From assembly GCF_964355755.1 (NCBI RefSeq), contig NC_092672.1, positions 26,468,501-26,532,500 of the forward strand: DNA of 64,000 bases, given 5' to 3'. The DNA is from Antedon mediterranea. Taxonomy: Eukaryota; Echinodermata; Crinoidea; Comatulida; Antedonidae. This document shows, in pieces, positions 46,201 through 56,588 of this stretch. The stretch's first letter is position 1; every line of letters starts with the position of its first letter. The translations under genes were made by a program, and so were the position numbers. Below the pieces are notes generated by a model. It was given only the letters and a program-made list of their open reading frames with translations, searched no databases and was not told where the DNA came from.

Positions 46201-49200
46201 AAAAAGTTACGAGGACAGCCATTCTATGCCATGGAATCTAAAGCCTTCTGTGAGAACTGTTATGTAGTAAGTGCTTATTAGTAGTATAGTGCTCTATAAT
46301 ATTCTGGTATCTCCAGATGTAAGTCTTACATTTCCAAAAGCTAATGTTCTGAATACCAAAAATTAATGGTAAAAATGTCAAGAAATGATTACCAAATCAT
46401 TAAAATGCATTCTGAAATAAAATTGAGTCCCATGGTTCAATGTTTTGTTTTAAGGATTGATTTTAGAACTTTATTTTAATTTATCATTAAAAACTGGTCT
46501 AAAATTTACCAGAAAACCAAAGGGTCTTTTATTAATGTGAGATTTATAGTCTGTACCATAGGGAATCAAGAATTAACAATAGTAAATTGAGTTGACTGTT
46601 AGTATTTATACCATGTGTATTTTATTATTCTTCTCTACTTTGTGTTCATATGAAAAATGCATAAACATTTCCCATGTAAAAAAGTATACATTTTATGCAT
46701 CTCATTTAGTAAGAAACAACGTGTAATACATTTAATACATGTCACAAAGTTTATTTTAGATGGAAAAATAGCTACTCAAACACATATTTTAAGCCTACAC
46801 ATCACACACACCAGCATTGTGTGTCAAATTAGCATTAAAGCAAAATGTTTGTCATTCAGACCTGTAAAACCAGCCGAAAATGAAAAAGCTATCTCTCTAA
46901 TATTACGGTGCCCTTTGAAATTTGTTTTTGAAAAAGTCATAAACATATTTAAAGACAAATTAATCTAATTTCTACAAGTTTTCATTAACAAAATGTTAAG
47001 CTGATTCAAGCTGTCACAATATTTAGTATGGCTCAGGCACAAATCTGACGAAACAACTCTAGTAACAATTATTAGTAATAATTATCTGTTAAAATGTTCA
47101 AGTCATTTTTTAATTGATTGTTATACATATACTGCATATCTTTTTTCTTGATTTCAGTCATCCCTTGAGAAGTGCGCTACTTGCTCCAAGCCAATCACAG
47201 AGAGGGTAGGTTTATGTTATAGATACATACTGTACTATACGATAAAGATACACCAAGATTTATAGAGAATGAGTGATTTAACCATATTAAATACTGGGTG
47301 CCTTGTACCATATTAAATACTGGGTGCCTTGTACCATATTAAATACTGGGTGCCTTGTACCATATTAAATACTGGGTGCCTTGTACCATATTAAATACTG
47401 GGTGCCTTGTAGCATATTAAATACAGGGTGCCTTGTACCATATTAAATACTGGGTGCCTTGTACCATATTAAATACTGGCTGCAATTCAAATGAATATAT
47501 ATACTACCAGTAACCCTTGCTCCGCACGGTCTTTTTCTGCCTTAATATGTTGTTATATACTTTGCATGGACAAGTATAATAACAGCGCACTTTGATAAAA
47601 GTACTTTGACAAATTATTTAAATAAAAACAAATTGTATCACGAATAAAATTCGGAACTACTGTATTTACGGCCATTGGTTTGTTATACACTATTCCTTCA
47701 CTTCAATATATGTAGGCTAAAAAATTAAAGCAATATTACAGTGGAAACACGAATTAAGTTTATTTATATTTTCCCGGCCACAATATTTCCTTTCGTACAT
47801 AAGTTGGGGACCCCTCATGAGACGTCACAAAATATGAATGAATATTCATTAATCATGTCCATAAGCTACGTTAGAAATTCGCAAATATTACAAAGGTTTT
47901 CTTTCGAGCTGTTTGTGTAGTTGAGTGTATTAGGCTATGGACTTTACATGTCGATGTATGGGGTTCGAATCCGATGAGCAAGTTCTTTTTACTTTATAGT
48001 GAGAGAGAGATTATTTAGAGGGTAGGTTTAGTTATATTTAGGAACTTGACTATCTTTCACATAAGGGCCCCAACTTCTGCATGAAAAAAAAAATGGCTTC
48101 CCGGCTCCTGACAAATTGTTTTTTTTTAAAAATTGTCAACAATACCAAGGTGTGTATGTGTGACACATAGGCTATTTGGATTTGTTTTTTGTGTGTTTTT
48201 TTTTTTTTTTGTTATACATTTTTTTTCATGTGTGATTTTTTTTTTTCAATTTTTTTGTGTGTATTTTTTTGTATCTTTTTTGCTAGTTTTGTAATTACAT
48301 TACATTGTGGTTTAGTTTTTATTTTTAGCTTTAAAAAGTGATACTTAATTATTACACATGTCGCGGATTGACCTCAAACCTAATAAGCATAACTGAGCCA
48401 AACCGTGATTTACAAAATACATTCTGTTCCAAGGATAGGCGTAATTAATTAAAACTTCAACTAAAGACTGTTTATTTAGCGGTCCGGCATAGTATTTGTA
48501 GATACGGCCATGGCGGTACACAACAGAGGAGGTTGCTAAGTTTATACACAGTGACGTAACATGGTGGCTGAGACGTCAAATTACCGTTGTTTTTTGCCTT
48601 TTTTTAGTGTTTATCCTTAAAATTCAGGAAATTGACATAGCCTATCGTGTGCGGCCCCTCAATAAACATCAGTGTGCCAAATGTGAGCACGTATTTTTCA
48701 GTGGTTTTGGAGGAGATACGTAAAATTACACAAAAAATTTAGTAGCATTAATATAATACTAGATAAATCACTATGCTAACAATTATAAATTGAAAAGTAA
48801 TCGCAACACAAATACTTTTAATTCAACCCCACAAAATAATTGCTTTAATTTCTTTTCTCAGATCCTGCGAGCGACCGGCAAACCTTATCACCCTGCTTGC
48901 TTCACTTGCGTTGTTTGCGGTGACAGTCTTGATGGTGTTCCATTTACCGTTGATGCAACCAATCAGATACACTGTATCAAAGATTTCCACAAGTAAGTGA
49001 AATAAAAGACAAATTTTGATTGGCTGGTGGTACTGATTTATAGTATTATGTCATAATGTCATAAAATGTTTTTTCTTTTCAATTTTTTTGAAGATATTAA
49101 ATGTATTGCCCATTGAAAAAAGACCAAATAATGAATTTGACTTTTTGTGTTTAATAATTTTCAACTAATTAAAAAAATGGTTTTTTTTTTAAAGTTGTCA

Positions 49201-50985
49201 TTAACATATCCCTCAAATTAAATTAAGACGATAGTAAAAAAATTAATTTCTAAATTAAAAAATATTTATGTAACAATATTATCTATTTTCTTTTTGGTAG
49301 AAAGGTTTTATGGGAGAAATTATAATAACTATATTTAAAAAATAAATAATTATTTTGGAATTTAATTAAAATTTAATTGATGTATTTCTGATAACAAAAC
49401 TTGATATAGGTCACATAATGACCTAGATTACAGTATGTCTTTAATTGGACTGGCTACCAATCATTTGGTGATTTACATGATAGGTATGCTGGCCTTGTAC
49501 ATACTATATGATATTTGATATGTACAGTATACTAGCAAATACTAGATACTAGATACTAGAAAAGGGATGGATGAAAAATCCATGATTGCAATTAGTTCTG
49601 ATAATTGGGTCGTTTTGTAACATCAATTTATTTTTACTAGTAATAATTACCATTATTTACTGAAACATTGCACAATACCTCTTTAATAAACAAAATGCTT
49701 GCTATTTTATTACTGTATTTGACTAATGTTTTGTCCAATAGAGGGAAATGACAACCAGATACCTAAAATATATTGGGTATCAAATCATAACGAACTGTTT
49801 GAGGGCGCTAATTTCCCTATGCTTTTACACAGTGCCTTAATTATTATGTTTTATTTACAGTGTACATCAATATTATTGTAAATAAGGCTATATATATAAT
49901 CTTATTTATGACAGTATAATACAAACTTTAAAAAAAAAAACTGGCCTGACTTGAATAAAAAGTATATAAAAATACAAATCATTAAAATATCATAAAATGG
50001 GAAAAGAAACTAAGAATAGAAACATTCACCTGGCAAAAGTTAATAACAGTTACACATAACAGCCTTTTTGTAGAACAGTCAGTTTGTTTTCATCTAGGAA
50101 GGGTGAACCATTGACTTGCTAGCCTAGAATTCAGTTCTCTATGCCAACAAGCGGACCTTTGAAGTTATTCAGTTACTTCAAAATAACAACATTTATCTTT
50201 CTTTGTTTAGCAACAAACAATTATATTTGTTAAAAACTTTGTATCTTTTAGGAAATTTGCTCCGCGATGTTCCGTTTGCTTACAGCCCATAATGCCAGAA
50301 CAAGGACAAGAGGAGACGGTACGCATTGTTGCTCTGGATCGCAGTTTCCATGTTGGTTGTTACCGCTGTGAAGTAAGTTTTATTTTGCACATGTTTCCAA
50401 AAAGAAATAAATCATCTTTGTTATGCTACTGTAACTGTCTTTTTTTTTGTACAGAAAACCTGACTTTACCTATATTAATCAATTTTATATTTAAATTTAC
50501 ATATACTTAATTTTGCACTACTATCCAACGCCAATTTTGAAGGGTTTTTGGCTGTGTCTCTGCAGCCGTAGCCATTTTTTGTTAATAAAATCAGATAATT
50601 ACTAAAAAATCAAGTGCGCATTTACTACAATGCAACAATTTTCCCTTCAGGTTAAAGGTGAAAATGATCTCATTTGATATTTGATAATTAGATTATCTCG
50701 AGTAGAATCTCCACAGAAACTATTGCCTGCAGAAATAAGGCCTTAGTATGGGTTTGCCAGGCATGATTTATGAACTCTCTGTATGTCCACTGCATTTTTG
50801 TACTCTAAATATTAGTACTATATTATTCAATAGATTGACAATATGATCACATGTTTTCATTTTTTCAGGACTGTGGATTACAGCTATCATCAGAGGTTGA
50901 CGGACAAGGTTGTTATCCATTAGACGATCACGTCTTGTGCCGTGAATGCAACGGAAAGAGAGTACAAAGTCTTACAGCAATGTAA
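34261..50985 (+). CDS. Zyxin/LPP family focal-adhesion protein (three LIM domains), 9 coding exons
   Basis: Exons 34251-34474 (ATG 34261), 35443-35478, 41837-41914, 43811-44308, 46097-46266, 47158-47205, 48862-48992, 50252-50372 and 50869-50985 join in frame to 470 residues. The N-terminus is a short charged helix ([17 protein letters not shown]). Residues ~110-165 carry LPPPPPPP and LPPPPPP runs preceded by Asp, resembling EVH1 (Ena/VASP) ligands. A Leu-rich pre-LIM segment [11 protein letters not shown] precedes EYFG. Three LIM zinc-finger domains follow (about residues 278-470), with paired CxxC/HxxC ligands and the family signatures [12 protein letters not shown] and [11 protein letters not shown] at the C-terminus. 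Zyxin, LPP and TRIP6 link actin regulators to focal adhesions and shuttle to the nucleus; the invertebrate gene is probably the single ancestor of all three. Introns carry the foldback element, SINEs and a 26-bp minisatellite, without touching exons. Confidence 0.93.
34905..35135 (+). repeat. Possible retroposon remnant in zyxin intron 1
   Basis: A less AT-rich block ends in an A-rich tail of AAAAT units (35098-35125), as left by a truncated retroposon. No second copy is in the window, so this is tentative. Confidence 0.3.
35973..35980 (+). repeat. Left target-site duplication (8 bp) of the foldback element
   Basis: GAAATAAC, repeated at 40251-40258 immediately outside the element. Confidence 0.85.
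35981..40250. mobile_element. 4270-bp foldback-type transposon made of satellite arms
   Basis: Both termini read GGGTATTGCTAAACTGCGCA inwards (right end as reverse complement), followed by CTGCGCAAA sub-repeats. The left arm (35981 to about 37075) holds six ~180-bp units in one orientation. The right arm (about 37345-40250) holds about 16 units of ~177 bp in the opposite orientation. Each unit has TTTGCGCAGCTTTTTGTTG, GAAATCAGTAATTTTCCC, AAACTTAAAGGAATTTCAAA and CTCCCTATATAG landmarks. The centre (37080-37340) is not repetitive and has no convincing gene. Exact 8-bp flanking duplications show that it inserted as one unit. The architecture matches Drosophila FB and sea urchin TU elements, which are mobilised by enzymes encoded elsewhere. 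It lies wholly in intron 2 of the zyxin-like gene. Confidence 0.93.
37347..39146 (-). repeat. Two tandem 900-bp higher-order repeats inside the right arm
   Basis: GCGCAG anchors recur at 37347, 38247 and 39147. Each 900-bp block carries the same series of five variant units, including the one with a doubled GCGCAGCTTTTTGTTGTTGT (37874 and 38774) and one with GCACAGC. Confidence 0.85.
40251..40258 (+). repeat. Right target-site duplication (8 bp) of the foldback element
   Basis: GAAATAAC, identical to 35973-35980. Confidence 0.85.
40572..40632 (+). repeat. 18-bp tandem repeat x3
   Basis: Three copies of GACATAGTGAATTGTGGT with one substitution. Confidence 0.75.
40858..41161 (-). mobile_element. 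tRNA-derived SINE family B, copy 2 (zyxin intron 2)
   Basis: Nearly identical to 12474-12779, including the A box GTGGCCGAGCGGTTAAG and B box GGGTTCGAGGCTC on the minus strand. The strong identity suggests recent activity of the family. Confidence 0.88.
42291..42358 (-). repeat. tRNA-like sequence (probable SINE head or tRNA pseudogene)
   Basis: On the minus strand GCCCCAG and TTGGGGC pair as an acceptor stem. CCGAG-TTCGAGT-CTCGG forms a perfect T arm and CTGC-ATATCAA-GCAG an anticodon-like arm. At 68 bases it is about four short, and the D arm is weak, so a functional tRNA is unlikely. Confidence 0.5.
44935..45052 (+). mobile_element. LINE 3' tail remnant
   Basis: Ends with GGACAATAAATGAATCTGTA and (CTGTAT)n, the microsatellite-type 3' end of CR1/L2-like LINEs. 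No coding part remains. Lies in zyxin intron 4. Confidence 0.5.
45763..45900 (+). repeat. Tandem duplication of ~65 bp
   Basis: ATATTACAACTGTGT...GCAGCAGCTGCTAA occurs twice in direct order with about 85-90 percent identity by eye. Confidence 0.65.
47281..47482 (+). repeat. 26-bp minisatellite, ~7.8 copies (zyxin intron 6)
   Basis: The unit ACCATATTAAATACTGGGTG plus CCTTGT starts at 47281, 47307, 47333, 47359, 47385, 47411 (two substitutions), 47437 and 47463 (partial). The first copies are identical. Confidence 0.93.
47795..47990 (+). repeat. Dispersed repeat with tRNA-like segment
   Basis: CGTACATAAGTTGGGGACCC and CTCATGAGACGTCACAAAATA recur at 57645-57685 with one change. Downstream, 47917-47985 has TGTAGTTGAGTGTATTAGGC and GGGGTTCGAATCCG, resembling A and B boxes of a tRNA promoter. 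A T-rich stretch follows (48110-48290). Confidence 0.45.
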
Positions 50986-51365
50986 ATTTAAAAGAAAAAC
51001 CGGTGGTGTGTGATCACATGATGTATTTCATTCATGCTGTAATCTTATTATGCAATCTGATCATGTGCTGTGATCGCATCACACAATGTATTCCAATTAA
51101 TGTCCTGGAATCATGTTATGTGATGTGATCTGTGTGATCACACAGTGTATTTCATTCATGTACTGGGAACACATAATAAGATCTAATGATGCCCTGTGAT
51201 CAGAACACATGATGTATTCATTTCCAAGAAAAAACTGAGTTATGTGATCTGTGTGATTACGCTATGCATTCCATTCATATGCTGTGATCATATTATGTGA
51301 TCTGATCATGCTCTGTGATATAATCATGCTTTGTGATACAATCATGTGATAATACTCACATCTTT
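50986..51365 (+). repeat. TGATCA-rich degenerate repeat in the zyxin 3' UTR
   Basis: Directly after the stop codon, variants of GTGATC(A/T)...ATGTATT(C/T)CATTCATG recur about six times at ~60-base spacing. Individual motifs such as GTGATCACA are palindromic. Confidence 0.7.
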
Positions 51366-51691
51366 GTGGCTCTCATCTGAATAACAGACACACACTGTAA
51401 AAATTGAATATGCCATAATAACTAATTATTTGCCACTGGCTAAAATCGCTAAGCATTGTGGGAAATGAAGAAGCATTTTTTAGGATAACTGACTGTATTT
51501 TAAAGTTTTTTTAACTATAACCGTTGCCTAGAAAGGTTTAATTTTATTGTCCTAATTATTACAAAAAGGCAGGGTAAATATTTAGTGTTATTTTTGGCTG
51601 ATTTTAAATATAGGTATTTTAAAATGGTGCTTACTGTAAATCATGTTGTTTAGCTGTTCTGCAAACCATCCAATTCTCAGTGCTGTATCTC

Positions 51692-51826
51692 CACATATTT
51701 GCCCAGTATCAAGGGAAATTCCATAATACAGCATCTCTTGTGTTTTATAGACAATTAAGGTTTAGTTCAAGACTTCAAATGTGATGCTGTATCATGGAAT
51801 TATCCTATGATACTGGACAAAATGTG
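51692..51826 (+). repeat. Long imperfect hairpin in the zyxin 3' UTR
   Basis: The left arm (CACATATTTGCCCAGTATC...ATACAGCATC, 51692-51734) and right arm (GATGCTGTATC...GATACTGGACAAAATGTG, 51783-51826) are reverse complements with few mismatches. The loop is about 48 bases. It could be an embedded MITE or a structured RNA element. Confidence 0.65.
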
Positions 51827-51869
51827 ATTGAGTACCGACAATTGGCTGTGCAAACTACTTAATAATTTT

Positions 51870-51875
51870 AATAAA
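51870..51875 (+). terminator. Candidate poly(A) signal of the zyxin-like gene
   Basis: AATAAA about 885 bases past the stop. Alternatives lie near 52885 and 53212, so the 3' UTR may be longer. Confidence 0.35.
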
Positions 51876-53717
51876 TATAAGTTAATCTTGTAGATGAAAT
51901 TTTAAATATATATATTATTATAGATGGCAAAATTTTAGACTTGAACAATTGTTAGAATAGGATCGTTTGTCAGTTTTATACAAAGGAGTGAATTACATTT
52001 GTGCTTTGCTTAGTAGGGAGCCTTTGATTTCAATACACAGCATAGACATTCACATGTTAGGAGTTGTGACAACTTCCGTAAACTACCCCAACTTCCAAAT
52101 TAATGTTAGGCTCTATTGGTCTTAGTGCTCGACAGTACTACTGAAGGTCGCTTTATTTTATTTTATACACTATGGGATTTGTGGTGAATTATTTCTAAGT
52201 TACGGTACACAGATTAAATTTTAAAGGGCGTTCATTTAATTCAGATTTTCTACTTGGGTCATTTTTTTTAAGCAGGAAAATATGATGGATTTTCACACAG
52301 AAAAAATTCATTTTGGTTAATTTTTGTTTATTTGTCCATTCTTTATAAATATGACCATATTTAATAATAATGATAATATTATTTTTCCACATTTTAAATT
52401 AATGATAGAAAAATGAACAATAACTACATTTTAATGTATAAAATATACCACCGAAAACGTTTGTAGCTTTTAATTAATCATGTTTTTAGAACTTTTTTCC
52501 CTATTTTTTTTGGTCAGTACTAAGTAAAAATAGTTAATTAGAAAATGAAATGGCATAATTTTGTTTATCAATTTATATTGTGTTGTACCCCTTCCCCTAA
52601 TCTGATGAACTTACTGGAATTTACAATTCATTACAATTTCTCTATGCTATTGCTATAATTTGTAAGAAAAGTTAAAAAGACTGTGAAATAGTGGGGGGTT
52701 TTTACATTCCATGGTAAAAAAAAATCAAAAAGAACAAAATTAATGATTTATTCTATTTCCATTAACAGTTGGGTATGACATCATGTGAATAATTGTTATT
52801 AGAAAAATGTTGTTGCACTTTTTATAGAATTAACAAACTGTATATGATATGTTTTTATTTTTTAAAATAGCTAGCTTTAAATTAACAAATAAATGTTACT
52901 CACCTTTATTATTGTTTGTTGTTTGTTTTTTTCTCTCTTCATTTTACCAGTAGAGCATTACACAAAACTGCAATGCGTACAAGTGTACGGGTGAAACTTA
53001 TAATATGTATTGTCATTTATACAACATAGAAAGAATGAAATTCTAATTGGTTGAATTTAACATGCAATATATAAAGCATCATATACAGTGATTCTAAAGA
53101 AATCTTTCAAACTTGCTATTAAATACATGAATATAATTATAAACACATTTTTGTATCTATAGTGTTTAATACTACACAGAAATTAACATGTTTATTATTT
53201 GGGATCACAATAAAAACAGGTTACGTTATGTAGTATTTGTTGATATTTATTGTATTTACTGTGCCAAAATGATCATATTTTACTAATGTAAAATGTTTTA
53301 ATACACAGTAGAACTTCTATTAAAGGGACACCTTCAGAACTAACCCAACAAATTGTCCTATGATGCTCGTAACTAAGTATTACATTTGTCAATTCTTATG
53401 GACAGTTTTTTAAACAATATACAATTTGTGGTGTGGTACATGGCTATCAGAGGCGGATCCATTCCAGCATCACTGACGGAACCAAGAATTTTGAAGAAAA
53501 TACTAAATTTATATACATATATAGATTGTGAGCAGACCTTTTGCTGTTTCGGTCGGTTTAATTCACTTTGCTATTGGAAATGCACGGAATTATTTAATTA
53601 GTTATGTGTCATTTCGATTGGATATGTGCATTTGGACCTGCTAAACCTGATTAATAAAAAAAAAATAAAAAACGATTTTGCATACAATACAGAAGGTCTT
53701 TTTAAATTGAGACGGGT
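51876..53717. other. 3' UTR or intergenic, no gene seen
   Basis: AT-rich DNA without convincing coding potential; ends at the first foldback-arm repeat. Confidence 0.5.
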
Positions 53718-54817
53718 TGGTGAATTTTGTCCAAGATGGGGAAATTTCTGTCCAGAATGGGGAAATATTTTTTCCAGAATAAGAACAATAGCGATAGGTG
53801 GCGCTATAATCGTGTCCAAGATGGGGAAGCTGTCCAATATAGAGAAATCCGATTTGTCCAAAATGGGGAAATTTCTGTCCAAGATGGGGAAGTGGTGGCG
53901 CTATATCGTGTCCAAAATGGGGAAATTTCTGTCCAAGATGGGGAAGTGGAGGCGCTATATCGTGTCCAAATTGGGGAAATTTCTGTCCAAGATGGGGAAG
54001 TGGTGGCGCTATATCGTGTACAAAATGGGGAAATTTCTGTCCAGGATGGGGAAGTGGAGGCGCTATATCGTGTCCAAAATGGAGAAATTTCTGTCCAAGA
54101 TGGGGAAGTGGAGGCGCTATATCGTGTCCAAATTGGGGAAATTTCTGTCCAAGATGGGGAAGTGGTGGCGCTATATCGTGTCCAAAATGGGGAAATTTCT
54201 GTCCAGGATGGGGAAGTGGAGGCGCTATATCGTGTCCAAAATGGGGAAATTTCTGTCCAAGATGGGGAAGTGGTGGCGCTATATCGTGTACAAAATGGGG
54301 AAATTTCTGTCCAGGATGGGGAAATGCTGTGTCAAAAATAGGGAAGCTGTCCAATATAGATAAATCCGATTTGTCCAAAATGGGGAAATTTCTGTCCAGG
54401 ATGGGGAAGTGCTGTGTCCAAAATAAAGCTGTCCAATATAGAGAAATCCGATTTGTCCAAAATGGGGAAATTTTGCCTCGAGAGAAGGGCTGTGTCCAAA
54501 ATAAAGAAACTGTCCAATATATAGAAATCCGATTTGTCCAAAGTGGAGAAATGTTGTCTAAAATAGAGAAATTTTTAGAAGAAAAATATAATTTTGACAA
54601 ATTTCTCCAGAATAGAGAAGTGCTGTGTCCAAATTAGAGAAACTACAGTATCCAAGGCCTAATAAATTCGATTTTTCCGAATTGTATAAAAGAGAAACTG
54701 TCAAATATGTGCCCAAAATGTTCAATGACTTACCATTACAAGGATTATGAACTTGGTATTTATAACTATAATGATTCATTTTGTATTGGATTTTGATGTT
54801 TGTCTATGGATTAGGTC

Positions 54818-56043
54818 AGGCGTGGATCATCACATAGCTACTGGTAGCATTGTTAAGCAGATATGCGAAACATCGGGCATAGAAATTGATCAAACATTGG
54901 TGTTGAATGCTTCTTTAGCATTTGAAGCTCAATCAAATATCAATGAAGATATGCATTGCAATATATGTGCCATCCCACAATAATGATCATGGATGTGAAC
55001 AGAAAGGTTTATTTTAGGACAGCTTTGTCTGAACTTGGCAAGCCTCATGAATGTAAAGAAAAAGTAGATTGCATAGCATTTTATGAACGAGTTAGTTTAA
55101 ACCACATTAAGTACATTAACAAGTCGTTCGGTCTGAAAACAACCAAAGATAGTCTTGGAAGACTGATTATTTCAACGCCTAAGTCAAGTGTTGTAGCACA
55201 AACGACTGATGAACCCAATGACTGGTGGCTGAAGGAATACCAACTATGATTACACCATAAAAAGCTTGTAGAAGAGAGACATAATGAGGTAGATAATAGG
55301 ATTATAAATGCCGCCAACATAATTCTAAAGAGAAACTATCCAGAAACACGTGGATTACAAGACATCATCTATCAACAGCAAATGCACAATTTTGTCAAGA
55401 CTACACAATATGTTCGCACTGGATTACAATATCAGACAAGCATTGGTACCAACAACTTACCAATAGTAACGTCGATGTGTACGATAGTTTACAGACATTG
55501 AATCCAAGAAATTACCCGTTAGAATTGACTCAGGTGGCATGCAAGTTGATGGAACCCAGCGTTCCCAACATGAATTTTCACGTACATGGTACGGTGTACA
55601 ACCTTATGCAAGTAACACTTGTGGCCATTTTTGTATAGCATTTGCATTTGATGCTGCATTATGTGCAGGAAAAGATCCATCAACACTACGATTTGAAGAA
55701 GACGAGAGGGTTGTTAGGCGAAAGCTTGTTGAAGCATTTGAGAAGGCAGATTTTGCGTGGATATTTAGAAATTGATAACTGCCACAATGCCCCTGCATCA
55801 AGGATGTCCGCAATACCTCTGACAAACTGCTGCAACACACCCATTACTCCACAAGTCATCAACTGCTTTACATGCCACAAGCCTTATCATAAGGAATGCA
55901 TAACACATGCCATGTGCGAAAGATGTGCTCATAAAAAAAAATATATGATCAACAAGAGTGGTTACGAACCGAAGCAAGAAGAGAGACCCACAAGCAAGAC
56001 CAACAGATGGTTAAGGACATACATTCGCTCTACAACTACATAA
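54818..56043 (+). pseudogene. Ulp1/C48-like cysteine protease with zinc finger, transposon-borne, frameshifted
   Basis: Successive fragments follow one another on the plus strand. They are SGVDHHIATGSIVKQICETS (frame of 54747), CAIPTIMIMDVNRKVYFRTA...LSELGKP (54956 frame, with a TGA at 55247-55249), the segment to NFVKTTQYV, then DKHWYQQL...VDVYDSLQTL (His codon 55441, Asp codon 55483). QVDGTQ...ASNTCGHFCIAFAF (Cys codon 55620) comes next. His-Trp, Asp and Cys-Gly occur in the order of the C48 catalytic triad; such enzymes cleave SUMO-like modifiers. A C-terminal finger at about 55825-55935 reads C-x2-C-x4-H-x2-C-x5-C-x2-C, PHD/RING-like. At least four frame changes and one stop make it a pseudogene. 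I recall the same domain order from transposon-like genes of cnidarians. Confidence 0.7.
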
Positions 56044-56087
56044 ACACTATTGTATACTTAGGAAAGTTACCTTAGGCCGAGGATCAT

Positions 56088-56399
56088 GTGTTTCTTGTAC
56101 CTTTAGGTAATGTTTACGGAGAAACACTTCAATTATTGCATAAGAATAAAATTTGTTCCTCATCAATAATAAATATTAATAGTAAAAATGCTGCAGATTC
56201 GATGAGTGAATTGCTTAATACTATGGCTCATGAAATGGTCCATATGAAAATTTTTCTTGATGGAATTAGAGATGATCGGCAGAATGGGAAAGTTTTCAAG
56301 AAAATGGGAAGAACATCAGTAGCCATAATAAATCAGCACAGCAATTCACTCCCTGGTAAATTTAAAGGAATACACATTGACAGAATAGTTGCTCACTAA
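56088..56399 (+). CDS. Putative SprT-like metalloprotease fragment inside the foldback element
   Basis: A 103-codon frame with no stop; no good ATG is present at its left end (it opens with GTG), so it is probably an exon or a truncated gene. LLNTMAHEMVHMKIF contains a zinc-protease HExxH motif (HEMVH, residues 48-52, 56229-56243). RQNGKVFKKMG downstream resembles the G-H-G-x-x-F segment of SprT/Spartan proteases, but has Asn where the third zinc ligand His is expected. SprT-type enzymes cut DNA-crosslinked proteins. An intact frame next to the broken protease gene is odd. Identification is by motif only. Confidence 0.4.
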   Translation: MFLVPLGNVYGETLQLLHKNKICSSSIININSKNAADSMSELLNTMAHEMVHMKIFLDGIRDDRQNGKVFKKMGRTSVAIINQHSNSLPGKFKGIHIDRIVAH

Positions 56400-56405
56400 T
56401 AACAT

Positions 56406-56588
56406 TTGTATAGACACAAAGATTTTGAGAGAAATTTAACCCAAAAAACAAATCTAATAGAGCATAAACCTTACAGAAAATGCAAAGCACCTAAACTATG
56501 CCTATTTGGAGTAGGAAATAACGCAGTAAAAGAACTAATTAATACTATGTTACAAATATGCAAATACTCGTATACTATTGTAAAGTGA
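56406..56588 (+). CDS. Hypothetical 60-residue ORF inside the foldback element
   Basis: Starts six bases after the preceding stop. Basic, with CKAPKLCLFG. May be the continuation of the metalloprotease-like reading frame. No recognised domain. Confidence 0.2.
   Translation: MYRHKDFERNLTQKTNLIEHKPYRKCKAPKLCLFGVGNNAVKELINTMLQICKYSYTIVK

Noticed and set aside
53626-54600. Long ORFs on both strands (up to 319 codons) over the 54-bp repeats
   Set aside because: The repeat period is 54 bases (18 codons), which keeps several frames open on both strands; composition is repetitive and there is no domain.
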